A DNA stretch of 64,000 bases from Mycobacterium sp. URHB0044 (GTDB taxonomy: Bacteria; Actinomycetota; Actinomycetes; Mycobacteriales; Mycobacteriaceae). Of this stretch, positions 43,526 through 53,376 are shown piece by piece (the first letter of the stretch is position 1; each line of letters begins with the position of its first letter). The DNA lies in the NCBI RefSeq assembly GCF_000620625.1, contig NZ_JIAW01000004.1:281223-345222 (forward strand), read 5' to 3'. The notes under the pieces were generated by a model that was not told the DNA's origin, made no database searches, and worked only from the letters and a program-made list of their open reading frames with translations. The translations under genes and the position numbers were made by a program.

Positions 43526-44550
43526 AGGCAGTCGTCGTCCACGGCGCCGGCGATCTCCGGGTCGACGAACTACCGGATCCCGTTCCGCATGCCGGCGAAG
43601 TGCTCATCGCGATGGAGTGGGGCGGGATCTGCGGATCCGACGTCGCGTACTGGCGGCACGGCGCGTCGGGCACCGCGGTACTCAAGGACCCGCTCGTCCT
43701 CGGTCACGAGATGGCGGGACGGATCGTTCGGACCGGGGCCGGCGTCAGCGGCCTGAACGTCGGGCAGCCGGTAACGGTTCATCCCGCCACACCGGTCGGC
43801 GGCGACGTGCTGCCGGATCGCCTCGCAGGTCGCACCAACCTGTACCCGCAGATCAGTTACTGCGGCTCCGCCGCGTTCCATCCCCATACCGACGGTGGGT
43901 TCAGTGAGCTGAAAGTGGTTCGGGCGGATCAGATTCGCCCCCTTCCGGACGACGTGGGAACCGATCAGGGTGCGCTCGCTGAGCCGCTTGCGGTCGCCAT
44001 GCACGCCGTCAACAGAGCGGGCGACCTTCGCGGTCGCGACGTCCTGGTGAACGGCGCCGGTCCGATCGGGTCGCTGGTCGTCGCGGCGGCGAAGCATGCG
44101 GGCGCGGCCACCGTGATCGCGGCGGACGTCTCCAATGCCCCGCTCTCGATCGCCCGAGCGATGGGTGCGGACGTGCTGGCCAACCTCGGCTCCGGTGACG
44201 CGCTGCCGGCGGACGTCGAGGTGGTCTTCGAGGCATCCGGCTCCCCCGCGGCCCTCGGCGCCGTCCTCCAGGCGACGGCGCGTGGCGGCACCCTCGTCCA
44301 GGTCGGAAACCTGCCGGGCACGCCGACGCCGGCGAACCTGGGCAGCCTGGTCACCAGGGAGATCACGTGGATCGGGTCCTACCGGTTCGTCGACGAGATC
44401 ACCGACGCCATCGCGGCGATGCGCAACGGTCTCGACGTCAATCCCCTGATCACCCACCGCTATCCGATCGACCAGGCCGCAGCCGCCATCGCCGTCGCGG
44501 CCGACCGCGACAGCGGCAGCAGCAAGGTGCTCATCCGGCTCGCACTCTGA
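43522..44550 (+). CDS. Zinc-type polyol-acid dehydrogenase (L-idonate/L-gulonate 5-dehydrogenase-like), module A
   Basis: 342 residues of the medium-chain dehydrogenases. Catalytic zinc Cys in GGICGSDVAYW and GHEMAGRI, NAD fold DVLVNGAGPIGSLVVAAA. The lobe that normally holds four structural-zinc cysteines is replaced by PVGGDVLPDRLAGRTNLYP, so that zinc is absent. The IdnD/RspB group oxidises L-idonate or L-gulonate at C5. With ManD and a mannonate/fructuronate dehydrogenase, L-gulonate to fructuronate is a plausible step. GTG start overlaps the symporter stop. Confidence 0.85.
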   Translation: MKAVVVHGAGDLRVDELPDPVPHAGEVLIAMEWGGICGSDVAYWRHGASGTAVLKDPLVLGHEMAGRIVRTGAGVSGLNVGQPVTVHPATPVGGDVLPDRLAGRTNLYPQISYCGSAAFHPHTDGGFSELKVVRADQIRPLPDDVGTDQGALAEPLAVAMHAVNRAGDLRGRDVLVNGAGPIGSLVVAAAKHAGAATVIAADVSNAPLSIARAMGADVLANLGSGDALPADVEVVFEASGSPAALGAVLQATARGGTLVQVGNLPGTPTPANLGSLVTREITWIGSYRFVDEITDAIAAMRNGLDVNPLITHRYPIDQAAAAIAVAADRDSGSSKVLIRLAL

Positions 44551-44717
44551 ATCATCCGGCGCAGAAGGCAAATTCAGCAGACGTCAATTTCTCGCGCTTC
44601 GTCACACTGGCCTTTGACGGGATGCGCTGCGGGATCAGTGTGCGGCCGTGGGTGAGTCGACGTCCCAACGAACGTTGATCTTGATTCTCCGCAAACACCT
44701 GGCTGTCAGTGTCGAAG

Positions 44718-44760
44718 AAATCGATTGCCAACGTGGGTAGTGAACGGCCACAATCGATTT
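44718..44760. repeat. Inverted repeat AAATCGATTG...CAATCGATTT
   Basis: Perfect 10-base arms (44718-44727, 44751-44760) with a 23-base spacer, in the 285-base gap between the module A dehydrogenase and the small gene at 44836. The spacing suits an operator more than a terminator. Nothing else stands out in this gap. Confidence 0.4.
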
Positions 44761-44835
44761 GCCCGGCACACCCTCGTGACTCGAGCATTCTACGGTCTGC
44801 CTGGCGCCGAAGAAACTGCGGAGGGGATTCGAATC

Positions 44836-45045
44836 ATGCGCTGTCGCAAGGGCGACGAAGTCACTGCACGCCGACAGATCGAAGGAATGAACGTACCGTT
44901 GGTGCCGGAGGGGTCCCGTGGCACGGTAGCGGCGACCACGTTGCTCGGTAGGCCGAAGAAGGTGTTCTTTGCCGTCTCCGACGGATGGGGACTAAAGCGG
45001 TTCCACGTGGACGTGCAGCGCGGCGACGTGGATTTGCCCGGCTGA
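44836..45045 (+). CDS. Small hypothetical basic/SH3-like protein
   Basis: 69 residues starting MRCRKGDEVTARRQIEG and ending VDVQRGDVDLPG. The ATG has GGAGGGG about 9 bases upstream. The KGDEV...PEGSRGTV...KVFFAVSDGW spacing resembles short beta-barrel (SH3-like) domains. The frame is open to 44725, but the ribosome-binding site marks the shorter form. It converges on the AAA ATPase gene. Function unknown. Confidence 0.6.
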   Translation: MRCRKGDEVTARRQIEGMNVPLVPEGSRGTVAATTLLGRPKKVFFAVSDGWGLKRFHVDVQRGDVDLPG

Positions 45046-45095
45046 CAACCGGTCGCCCGCCAAGCCCCATCCCGCCGATACCAGAGCACTCCGGC

Positions 45096-46481
45096 CTACA
45101 GGTACATCCCGTCCGGAACCGTCGCGCGGTAGCGTCCGCTGCCGACCTCGGCCAACAGCGCCGCCGTGCTGAGATGCTCTCCATCGCCGGCCAAGACGGC
45201 GCGGCGGACGATCTCGCGGATGTCGCTCCCGCTGGTGCACTCAGGAAGAGCGGCCACGACGGCCGCCGTGTCCAAGGCCTCGCCGTCGGTGAGGTCACCG
45301 ACCAGCGCCGCAAGGATGCGGGCAGCATCAGCGCGGGTCGGATAGCCGACCTCGACGATCGAGTCGAACCGCCCGGTGCGGATGGCCGCCTTGTCCAGGG
45401 TGGTGGCATCGTTGGTGGAGGCCAACGTCAGAATCCGGGCGTCGGATTGAATATCCATGGCCTGCAACAGTTCTGACAGGCCGCCGCCGCCGACTGCTCT
45501 GTCGTGGCACCACAGGTCGACGTCTTCGAGCACGAGCAGCACAGGACCCCCAAGGTGCTGCGCCTCCTCCACCACGGACGTCAGCAGTTCGGCCCCTGCC
45601 TTGGCTTCGACGTAGATGACGGTGAATTCGCCGACGAGCTCACCGGCGACGACTGCGCTCACCGCCGACTTGCCGGTGCCGGGCGGGCCGCACAGCAGCA
45701 CGCCGCGCCGCGCGCCGAGGCCATGCGCGTTGAGCACGGCATGGCGGTCGCGCACGGCGACCACTCCCAGGTCGATTTCGTTCCACACCTCGTCGCCGAC
45801 GATCACATTCTCGCGCGTCGCCGTCGACGGCAGGTCGATGACCGTCAGACTCAGCCCCTGCGCATCGGTGGCACGCGCGACCCGGCCCCGGTATGGGTTG
45901 AGATCGTTGGCGCGTACGGCAAGCCGGTCCAATACCGCACGGGCACGATCCTGGGCCTCCGCGGTCACGTACACCGAGACCTCGGCCGAGAGCAGGATCG
46001 CCGCGCGGGCCTCGAAGAAGATGACGCATCCGGCGTCATCCAGCAGCGTCCCGGCCGGAAAGTGCACACGCAGACAGAGCGGGTGGCGGTAGCGCTGGCC
46101 GCCGATCTCGGTCTCGGACCACTTCGGTGGATTGGCGTACTCGCCCGGGCCGATCTCGCAGACGCTCCCATGTTCATCGATCCACTCCGCCAGTGCCATC
46201 GCGGTGGTCAACCGGGACACCGGATTGAGTGGACGTTGCTCGTCGAGCAGGTGACCGCAGTCCGTCACGCCCAAGCAGCGGGCGGTGAACCGCTCTGCGG
46301 TTTCGGCAGTTTGGCGTTCTGCGACGCCGATCAGCAACTCACCCAGTGCGCGCAGCGCTGGCTGCACACCGCGGTCTAGGTTGTCGAGCCATTCATCGAC
46401 GTCGGCGATGGGCAGGCGCGCGTCAGCGCCGCCGGTTGGCTCGGCGCTCAGATCGGTTGAATCGTCGTTGATGAGCGTCAT
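45096..46481 (-). CDS. AAA-family ATPase
   Basis: 461 residues. The first 200 are unrecognised. A C-terminal AAA module follows with Walker A GPPGTGKSAV (about residue 264), Walker B VLLVLEDVDLW (about 312), and a LTLASTNDATTLDKAAIRTGRFDSIVEVG sensor/arginine-finger region (core quoted). It resembles FtsH/BCS1-like ATPases without a protease or membrane segment, so it probably remodels a protein partner. It stands alone between the two sugar-acid modules. Confidence 0.82.
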   Translation of the reverse strand: MTLINDDSTDLSAEPTGGADARLPIADVDEWLDNLDRGVQPALRALGELLIGVAERQTAETAERFTARCLGVTDCGHLLDEQRPLNPVSRLTTAMALAEWIDEHGSVCEIGPGEYANPPKWSETEIGGQRYRHPLCLRVHFPAGTLLDDAGCVIFFEARAAILLSAEVSVYVTAEAQDRARAVLDRLAVRANDLNPYRGRVARATDAQGLSLTVIDLPSTATRENVIVGDEVWNEIDLGVVAVRDRHAVLNAHGLGARRGVLLCGPPGTGKSAVSAVVAGELVGEFTVIYVEAKAGAELLTSVVEEAQHLGGPVLLVLEDVDLWCHDRAVGGGGLSELLQAMDIQSDARILTLASTNDATTLDKAAIRTGRFDSIVEVGYPTRADAARILAALVGDLTDGEALDTAAVVAALPECTSGSDIREIVRRAVLAGDGEHLSTAALLAEVGSGRYRATVPDGMYL

Positions 46482-46575
46482 CGCGTTGTCGGCATCCAGT
46501 CGTAGGCAGCCCTACAGAGTCGCACGCGACCGACGAGCGGTCAACCCATTTAGCTCTGAGGGTCGGCCTACGCGT

Positions 46576-47625
46576 TCAGAACGCCAGCAGCACCTTGCTC
46601 GATCTCGCGGCGTCGCCTGCGATCGCAAACGCCTCGAGGGCATCGGCGGCCGGATACTCGGCGGTGATGACGGCCGATACGTTCAGCGATCCATCGCCCA
46701 ACGCCGCGATGACGTCGTCGATCTCGTCGTTGAAGCGGAAGCTGCCGATGAGGTCGAGTTCACGCGTGATCGCCAGCGACATCGGCACGGGCTGATCGCC
46801 GGTGGGCAGCAGTCCGACCATGACCACGGTGCCGCCCCGAACGGCTCCGCGGATGGCCGACGCCAATCCCCGGTGGTTGCCCGAACATTCGAAGACGACG
46901 TCGGCTTCGACCGCGGCGATCGCATCAACGTCGCCGGCATGCAGGACGCGGTGTGCGCCTGCCCTGCGTGCGATGTCGAGGGCGTGGTCGTGCACGTCGA
47001 CCGCCACGATCTCGGCCGCACCGGCCCGCGCGAGCACGGCCACGATGAGCGCTCCGATGGGCCCGGCACCGATCACGAGCGCTGAGCGTCCCGCCACCTC
47101 CCCCGCGCGCCCGACGGCATGCCACGCGACGCTCGCGGGCTCCGCCAATGCCGCGGTGCGCAGATCGAGGCCGGCGGGCAGGGTTCGCAGCATGCGGCTG
47201 GGGACGGCGAGGTGGCTGACGAATGTGCCGTCGTTGTGCGGCACCTGCGCGGCGCTGCCCAGATAGGTGCATCCGGGTGACAGGTTCGGCCGATCTGCCG
47301 GGTACTTGGCGCCGCCCCCGCGGGGCGTCGCCGGGTGGATGGTGACCCGAGTTCCAGCGCCGGGACCTGTGCCGTCGGCCGCCGGTACCAGCACGGTGCC
47401 AGAGGCCTCGTGCCCCAGCCGCATCGGTGCCCGCAGAATGGATTCGCCTGCCGCACCGTGCTGCCAGTAGTGCAGGTCGGATCCGCAGATTCCGCCGTAG
47501 GCGATCCGGACCACCGCTTCGCCGGCTTCGGGCGGAGCCACCGGGACCTCCTCGACGCGCAGATCCCCCGCCCCGTGGGCGACGACGGCCAGGGCAGTCG
47601 ATGGAGGTGTGTCGAAAGTGGTCAT
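46576..47625 (-). CDS. Zinc-type polyol-acid dehydrogenase (L-idonate/L-gulonate 5-dehydrogenase-like), module B
   Basis: 349 residues, paralogue of the module A enzyme. Catalytic Cys in GGICGSDLHYW, GHEASGTV, NAD-binding SALVIGAGPIGALIVAVLA. The structural-zinc lobe again lacks its cysteine set (RGGGAKYPADRPNLSPGCTY). Start ATG overlaps the kinase stop (ATGA); last gene of the module B operon. Likely oxidises an aldonate at C5. Confidence 0.85.
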   Translation of the reverse strand: MTTFDTPPSTALAVVAHGAGDLRVEEVPVAPPEAGEAVVRIAYGGICGSDLHYWQHGAAGESILRAPMRLGHEASGTVLVPAADGTGPGAGTRVTIHPATPRGGGAKYPADRPNLSPGCTYLGSAAQVPHNDGTFVSHLAVPSRMLRTLPAGLDLRTAALAEPASVAWHAVGRAGEVAGRSALVIGAGPIGALIVAVLARAGAAEIVAVDVHDHALDIARRAGAHRVLHAGDVDAIAAVEADVVFECSGNHRGLASAIRGAVRGGTVVMVGLLPTGDQPVPMSLAITRELDLIGSFRFNDEIDDVIAALGDGSLNVSAVITAEYPAADALEAFAIAGDAARSSKVLLAF

Positions 47626-48560
47626 CGCGCCACCGGTTCCGACGTGGTCAGCAGGTCCAGTTCGTCGCGGCGGGGCATGCCTTCCCAGTCGCCGTCGACG
47701 GTGCAGGCGAGTGCACCGACGGCCGTCGCCGTGCGTAGCCGCTGCTGGATGTCGCAGCCGGCGAGCCGGTCGGCGAGGTAACCGGCGACGAAACCGTCAC
47801 CGGCGCCGACGGTGTCGATCACCGACACGGGTACGGCGGGTTGGCGGTACTCGACGCCATCCACCACGGCGAGTGCGCCGTCGGCACCCAGCTTGACGAC
47901 GGCCTCGGCCGGGCCCATCGCGCACAACCCAACCGCCAGTTGCGCAGGAGTACCGCTGCCGACGACGATGGCGGCCTCGTCCGCGCCTGCGAACACGACG
48001 TCGGCGAGCGCGACGAGCACACGATAGGTCGGACGCGCTTCGTCGGCTGACCACAGCGAGTGACGATGGTTGACGTCGAACGACACGGTGATTCCCAGCC
48101 CCTTGGCATGCTCGACGTAGTGCACGGTCGCCTTCGCCGCCGAATCCGACAGCGCTGGTGTGATTCCCGTGACGTGAAGCAAGGTCACGGTGTCCCACAA
48201 CGTTTCTGGGACGTCACCGATGGCGAATCGTGAACCAGCGCTGCCATCGCGGTAGTACCAGACGCGGGTGGCGGAGGCGGTCCGGCGCTCCTTGACCATC
48301 AGCCCGGTGGGTGCGTCGTGGTCGCGCACGACGTGTGGGCGAAGGTCTTCGGCGCGCAGTTCGCGCTCCACCAGGTCGCCGAAGCTGTCGTCGCCGACGC
48401 GCCCTACCCAGGTCACTTCCGCGCCGAGCCGGCGCAGCGCCACCGCCACGTTCGACTCGGCGCCACCGATACCGAGATGCATGGTGGTGGTGTGCGCCAG
48501 CGGACCGGTGCCCGTCGGACGCAGCAGGGCCATCGTCTCGCCGAAGGTGAGCACACTCAT
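47622..48560 (-). CDS. kdgK: PfkB-family sugar kinase, probable 2-keto-3-deoxygluconate kinase, module B
   Basis: 312 residues. SVLTFGETMALLRPTGTGPL at the N-terminus and MHLGIGGAESNVAVALRRLG are typical of KDG kinases; the catalytic signature is IDTVGAGDGFVAG (about residue 255). It phosphorylates KDG to KDPG for the aldolase encoded next to it. Overlaps the aldolase and dehydrogenase genes by ATGA. Confidence 0.87.
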   Translation of the reverse strand: MSVLTFGETMALLRPTGTGPLAHTTTMHLGIGGAESNVAVALRRLGAEVTWVGRVGDDSFGDLVERELRAEDLRPHVVRDHDAPTGLMVKERRTASATRVWYYRDGSAGSRFAIGDVPETLWDTVTLLHVTGITPALSDSAAKATVHYVEHAKGLGITVSFDVNHRHSLWSADEARPTYRVLVALADVVFAGADEAAIVVGSGTPAQLAVGLCAMGPAEAVVKLGADGALAVVDGVEYRQPAVPVSVIDTVGAGDGFVAGYLADRLAGCDIQQRLRTATAVGALACTVDGDWEGMPRRDELDLLTTSEPVAR

Positions 48561-49219
48561 CGATGCGCCTCCGCGGCCGCCACGGTGTCGTTGAGTTTGC
48601 GGCACCGTCGCGCGAGGGCATCGAGGTCTCCCCCGCTGAGCGCGTCACCGATGAGCGGCCCGCCCACGCTCACCGCGCAGGCACCGGCGCGGATCCATTC
48701 GACCGCCTCGGCCATGCCGACGCCACCCGATGGGATGACCTCGATGTCGGGGAACGGGCCCCGCAGGTGCGCAACGTAATCCGGACCCACCAGGGCGGCC
48801 GGAAAGACCTTCACGGCAGTGGCACCCGCGGCCCACCCCTTCCACAGCTCGGTTGGGGTGAGACCGCCGGGATAGATCGGCACACCGGCAGTCACGGCCG
48901 CGTCGATCACCGCGACGTCGGTCGTCGGTGTCACCACGAAGTCGACCCCCACGCCGAGCGCCTCGTTCAGCTGCGCCACGGTGGTGACCGTCCCGATGCC
49001 CACCTGGACCTCGTCGGGTATGCCTGCGCGGATGTCGGCGAGCACGTCGAGCGTTCCCGGTGTGCTCATCGTCAGCTCGATACCGCGAATGCCGTTGTCC
49101 GCCAATACGTCGACGACGGGTGCGTATCGGCGCGCGTCGGCCGCGCGCAGCACCGCGATGACGACGGGCGTCACGGCAGGCCGGGGATTCGCGTGGTCCC
49201 GCTGCTTGGCGACCGTCAT
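48557..49219 (-). CDS. KDPG/KHG-type aldolase, module B
   Basis: 220 residues. Schiff-base lysine in ATAVKVFPAALVG (about residue 140), Glu in GIELTMSTPGTL, and VIPSGGVG phosphate loop. It splits KDPG or a close relative into pyruvate and an aldehyde. ATG overlaps the symporter stop (ATGA). Confidence 0.88.
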   Translation of the reverse strand: MTVAKQRDHANPRPAVTPVVIAVLRAADARRYAPVVDVLADNGIRGIELTMSTPGTLDVLADIRAGIPDEVQVGIGTVTTVAQLNEALGVGVDFVVTPTTDVAVIDAAVTAGVPIYPGGLTPTELWKGWAAGATAVKVFPAALVGPDYVAHLRGPFPDIEVIPSGGVGMAEAVEWIRAGACAVSVGGPLIGDALSGGDLDALARRCRKLNDTVAAAEAHR

Positions 49220-50586
49220 GCGCGCGCCTCCTCGGCCCGCACCGTCAGCGCGTCACGGGTGTCCGTCAGGTCGCGGTTGCGGGTCTCGGGGGCCACCACC
49301 GCCGCGATGAGGACGGTGACCGCCATCGCAATCATGTACACCGCCACCGGGATCCAGGACCCAGAGAAGGCCGTGATCAACGACGCGCAGATCAGGGGCG
49401 CGACGCCGCCACCGAACACCGAGGCGAACTCCCGGCCGAGTGTCACGCCGGCGTAGCGGTAGCGGGCACCGAACAGTTCGGGGAAGTAGCTCATCGTGAC
49501 GCCGACGGCACCTTGGCAGGCGAGGATGAATCCGACGATCATCACCAACGTGATCAACAGGTGCGAACCGGTATTGAGGGCGAGGAACGTCGGAATCGGC
49601 AACAGCACCAGGCAGATGACGATGCCGATGTAGACGGGCTTGCGGCCTACCCGGTCGGACAGCCTGCCGAAACCGTATGCCGCGATGCCGCCGCAGATCG
49701 CCCCGATCAGCAGGACCTTGGGGATGAACGCCGGATCCACCCCGACGTCGTTCTTGAGGTACGACGCCATGAACACCTGATAGGTGTAGGACTGCGAGCT
49801 GATCCCGATCGTCATGAACATGACCAGCAGTACCGAACGCCTGCCGTTCGCGAAGACGTCGCGCAGCGGAGTCTTGGGTACCACGTGGGATTGCTTGAGC
49901 TGTTGGAAGACCGGGCTCTCGGTGAGTCGGCGCCGGATGACGAAGGCGGCGATGGTCACGAACAGGCTGCTGCCGAACACGAGCCGCCAGCCCCAGGTCA
50001 TCAGGTCGTCCTCTGGCAGCATCTGCGCAAGGATCCAGGCAATCGCGCCGAGTGCGGTGCCGAGTGCGGCGCCGGTCATCACCAGGGCCGCGAGTCTGCC
50101 CCGCCGCCCGATCTGCGCGGTCTCGGTCAACAGGGTGGCACCGCCGGATTGTTCCGCGCCTGCGCCGAAGCCCTGCAGGAATCGACACAGCACCAACAGG
50201 ATCGGGGCGAGCAGGCCCACCTGGCCGTAGGTGGGGAGCGCGCCGATCAGTAGCGTCGCGCCACCCATCAACAGCAGCGTGGCCACCAACACCCATTTGC
50301 GTCCGAGGCGGTCGCCGTAGCGGGAGAAGAACAGGCCACCCAGTGGTCGAGCGAGGAAACCCACGGCGTACGCACTGAAGCTGGCGACGATGCCTGCGGC
50401 CGGCGAGATATTGGGGAAGAACAGCTTGTTGAAGACCAGCGCCGAGGCGGTCCCGTAGATGACGAAGTCGTACTGCTCGAGGGTGGTACCGATCAGGCCC
50501 GCCCACGCCGCACGCCGGACGGCGGCGGGATCGTGGGTCACCTGGTCCCCGGACTGGTTCGCCGACGGATCAATGGTTGTCGTCAT
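49216..50586 (-). CDS. MFS metabolite:H+ symporter, module B
   Basis: 456 residues, twelve hydrophobic segments with MHS motifs RYGDRLGRKWVL and SDRVGRKPVY. The same family as the module A transporter. The ATG at 50586 follows GAGGAAGAC; an ATG at 50643 overlapping the upstream stop (TGATG) would add 19 residues and is possible. Likely imports the module B substrate. Confidence 0.85.
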   Translation of the reverse strand: MTTTIDPSANQSGDQVTHDPAAVRRAAWAGLIGTTLEQYDFVIYGTASALVFNKLFFPNISPAAGIVASFSAYAVGFLARPLGGLFFSRYGDRLGRKWVLVATLLLMGGATLLIGALPTYGQVGLLAPILLVLCRFLQGFGAGAEQSGGATLLTETAQIGRRGRLAALVMTGAALGTALGAIAWILAQMLPEDDLMTWGWRLVFGSSLFVTIAAFVIRRRLTESPVFQQLKQSHVVPKTPLRDVFANGRRSVLLVMFMTIGISSQSYTYQVFMASYLKNDVGVDPAFIPKVLLIGAICGGIAAYGFGRLSDRVGRKPVYIGIVICLVLLPIPTFLALNTGSHLLITLVMIVGFILACQGAVGVTMSYFPELFGARYRYAGVTLGREFASVFGGGVAPLICASLITAFSGSWIPVAVYMIAMAVTVLIAAVVAPETRNRDLTDTRDALTVRAEEARA

Positions 50587-50642
50587 GTCTTCCTCGCTGG
50601 TTGGTGCCCGGCCAGGGCTGGATGGTTGTATGGGCGACGTCA

Positions 50643-52154
50643 TCAACTCATCGCCTCCTCGGCCGCAGCGTGCGGACCGTGAGCGACGATTGTCTCGACG
50701 AATCGAGTTGTTGCACAGACGAAATCATCGGATGACGCTAGGTCGCCCTGGAAGAGCACGCCAGGGGCGAGCACGCCGCGAACGAAGTCGCGGGTGGAGG
50801 CGGATCGCGCGGCCAATTCGACGAGGCGCTGCCGCGCGGGGTCGGCCATCGCGCCCGCCTGCGGACCGGGGTCGAAACCGTGCGGTGCGGCGATGCAACA
50901 CAGGTAGGCCGCGACGGTCAGGGCGAGGTGTCGTGGTGTGCGGCCGGCGCGCAGATGGATGTCCGCCGGGATGGGAATCCGCTGGGCCAGTTTCACCGAT
51001 CCGTCGGAACCGACCTGCGCGGTGCGATGCCCGAGCGCGGTATTGGACCAGCGGTCGAACAGCTGGGTGGTGTAGTCGTCGACGCTCACGTCACCTGGCA
51101 CGGTGACGGTGGGCAGGTAGTCCTCGAGCATCACCTGCCGCGCCGCTGATTCGATGAAGGGTTGCGCGACCGACTCGGGAATGGAGGCACGTCCGTCGAG
51201 CGCCCCCAGATACGCGATCAGTGAGTGCGTGCCATTGAGCAGACGCAGCTTCATCAGCTCGTAGGGTTCGACGTCATCGGCGAAGGTCGCACCGCCGACT
51301 TCCCAGGAGGGCCGCCCACCCGGGAAGCGGTCCTGCATCACCCACATCGTGAAGGGCTCTGCGGGGACGGCGATCTCGTCGATCACGCCGAGCGAAGTCC
51401 GAGCCGCCTCGTTGTACCGGTGGGCACCGCTGGGCACGATGCGATCGACCATCGAATTCGGGAAGGAGGCGTGGCGGTCCATCCACGCCAACGTCTCGTC
51501 CGCGGACGGCAGTGCCGCGATGAACTCCCGCACCAAGGCCTCGGTGCGCTGGCCGTTGGCGAGCAGGTTGTCACAGCTGAGGATGGCGACGGGCTCTCCG
51601 TGGGTGCGTGCGCGCGCGACGAGGCCGCCGGCGATGCGACCGATCGGCGTCATCGGCGACGACGGGTCGGCGAGGTCGTGCCGGACCGCCGGTGAGTCGA
51701 CGTCCAGGGTGCCGGTCCTCGGCGAGGTCGTGTAGCCGTGTTCGGTCACCGTGAGGGTGACGATGCGCGTGGTCGGCGCAGCGATGGCGTCGACGACCGT
51801 CTCGGGGGCATCGTCGGCGACCATGACGCCGGTGTGCACGCCGGGCACCGCTACCCGCGACCCTGCGGGTGAGATCTCGACCACGCTGTACAGCAGGTCC
51901 TGTGCGTTCATCGAATCAACCACGGTGCGTGAGCGATTCGCGACACCCAGGATGCCCCACGGTCCCGGTTCGGCGGCCAGCGCCGCGGCCGTGTACACCG
52001 CCTGGTGAGCGCGGTGGAAGTTGCCGAGGCCCAGATGCACGATTCCCGTTCGACGCGCGGCCCGCGGATTGATCAACGCGCTCGCGGGCACCGAGGTTCT
52101 CGTCAGTACCGCCGCCGGGGCGAGGCCGGTTCGGTCGGTGGTGCAGTCGGTCAC
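50643..52154 (-). CDS. Mannitol-dehydrogenase-family oxidoreductase (mannonate/fructuronate type), module B
   Basis: 503 residues. IVHLGLGNFHRAHQAVYTAAAL, LTVTEHGYTTSP, SCDNLLANGQ and the catalytic KLRLLNGTHSLIAYLG (Lys-x5-Asn-x2-His). Paralogue of the module A enzyme, with the same expected role of mannonate/fructuronate interconversion. GTG start five bases after the ManD stop. Confidence 0.86.
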   Translation of the reverse strand: MTDCTTDRTGLAPAAVLTRTSVPASALINPRAARRTGIVHLGLGNFHRAHQAVYTAAALAAEPGPWGILGVANRSRTVVDSMNAQDLLYSVVEISPAGSRVAVPGVHTGVMVADDAPETVVDAIAAPTTRIVTLTVTEHGYTTSPRTGTLDVDSPAVRHDLADPSSPMTPIGRIAGGLVARARTHGEPVAILSCDNLLANGQRTEALVREFIAALPSADETLAWMDRHASFPNSMVDRIVPSGAHRYNEAARTSLGVIDEIAVPAEPFTMWVMQDRFPGGRPSWEVGGATFADDVEPYELMKLRLLNGTHSLIAYLGALDGRASIPESVAQPFIESAARQVMLEDYLPTVTVPGDVSVDDYTTQLFDRWSNTALGHRTAQVGSDGSVKLAQRIPIPADIHLRAGRTPRHLALTVAAYLCCIAAPHGFDPGPQAGAMADPARQRLVELAARSASTRDFVRGVLAPGVLFQGDLASSDDFVCATTRFVETIVAHGPHAAAEEAMS

Positions 52155-52158
52155 GGGA

Positions 52159-53376
52159 TCACCAATCGGTCATCGAGCCGTCGAGACGACGGGCGACGGG
52201 TAGGTAGGCGGCGTCGTACGGGTACTTCACGGCGAGTTCTTCGTCGATCTCCACGCCGATCCCGGGCTGTTCGCCGGGAGTGAGGTAACCGTCGGAGAAG
52301 CTCCACGCGTGCGGGAACACCTCGTCGACGAGGGGGTCGTAGCCCATGTATTCCTGGATGCCGAAGTTCGGTGTGGCCAGCCCGAGGTGGATGCTCGCGC
52401 CGAGGGTGATCGGCGAAACGTCGGAGGGACCGTGCGGCGCGCCCCGCACCTGGTGGACCTCGGCCAGGCCGAAGATCTTGCGCACGTGGCTGATTCCGCC
52501 GGCGTGGGCGATCGCGACCCGGATGAAGTCGATGAGTTGCCCGCTGATCAGCTGGTGGCAGTCCCAGATGGTGTTGAAGACCTCGCCGATCGCCAGCGGC
52601 GTCGTGGTGTGCTGGCGCACCAGCCGCAGCGCGTCCTGGTTCTCGGCCGGGGTGACGTCCTCGAGCCAGAACAGGTCGACGTCTTCGACGGCCTTGCCGA
52701 GCCGGGCCGCCTGCTGAGGCGTGAGCCGGTGGTGCGCGTCGTGCAACAGCTTGATCGACGGGCCGACGTGGTCGCGTACCGACCGCAGTACGCCGGGGGC
52801 GTGGGTGAGATAGGCGTCGGTGTCCCAGATCTCCTCCACCGGTGCGGCACCGCGGGCGGCGGGCTCGTAGCCGGCGGCGTCGCGGTGTACGCCGTAGACG
52901 GACTCCAGGCCCGGTACCCCGGATTGGGCGCGCACCGCGATGAAGCCCTCGGCGAGACGCTTGTCCACGGAGTCGAGCAGTTGCGGCAGGTCCCAGCCGG
53001 TGGCGTGGGTGTAGGACAGCACGCGATCGCGCACGGAGCCGCCGAGGAGTTGATATACGGGCTGTCCCAGCGTCTTTCCCTTGATGTCCCACAGCGCGAC
53101 GTCGACCGCGCCGATCGCCGCCATGGTGACGGGTCCACGCCGCCAGTACACGCCGCGGTACAGGTACTGCCAGGTGTCCTCGATCCTGGCGGCGTCGCGG
53201 CCGACGAGCAGCGGTGCGACGTGGTCCTTGAGGTAGGAGGCGACGGCGAGTTCGCGACCGTTGAGGGTGGCGTCGCCGTAGCCGACGACACCGTCGGCGG
53301 TGGTGATCTTCAGCGTGACGTAGTTGCGGCTGGGGCTGCACACGATGACGTCGGCGGCGACGATGCGGTCGGTCAC
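52159..53376 (-). CDS. manD: Mannonate dehydratase-family enolase-superfamily enzyme, module B
   Basis: 405 residues, clear paralogue of the module A ManD. Metal ligands in [19 protein letters not shown] and [10 protein letters not shown]; catalytic Arg in [10 protein letters not shown], Tyr in SVYGV, His in DAHHRL. GTG start overlaps the 2-hydroxyacid dehydrogenase stop (GTGA). Differences from copy A cluster in the 180-200 and C-terminal regions, so the two may prefer different aldonates. Confidence 0.9.
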   Translation of the reverse strand: MTDRIVAADVIVCSPSRNYVTLKITTADGVVGYGDATLNGRELAVASYLKDHVAPLLVGRDAARIEDTWQYLYRGVYWRRGPVTMAAIGAVDVALWDIKGKTLGQPVYQLLGGSVRDRVLSYTHATGWDLPQLLDSVDKRLAEGFIAVRAQSGVPGLESVYGVHRDAAGYEPAARGAAPVEEIWDTDAYLTHAPGVLRSVRDHVGPSIKLLHDAHHRLTPQQAARLGKAVEDVDLFWLEDVTPAENQDALRLVRQHTTTPLAIGEVFNTIWDCHQLISGQLIDFIRVAIAHAGGISHVRKIFGLAEVHQVRGAPHGPSDVSPITLGASIHLGLATPNFGIQEYMGYDPLVDEVFPHAWSFSDGYLTPGEQPGIGVEIDEELAVKYPYDAAYLPVARRLDGSMTDW

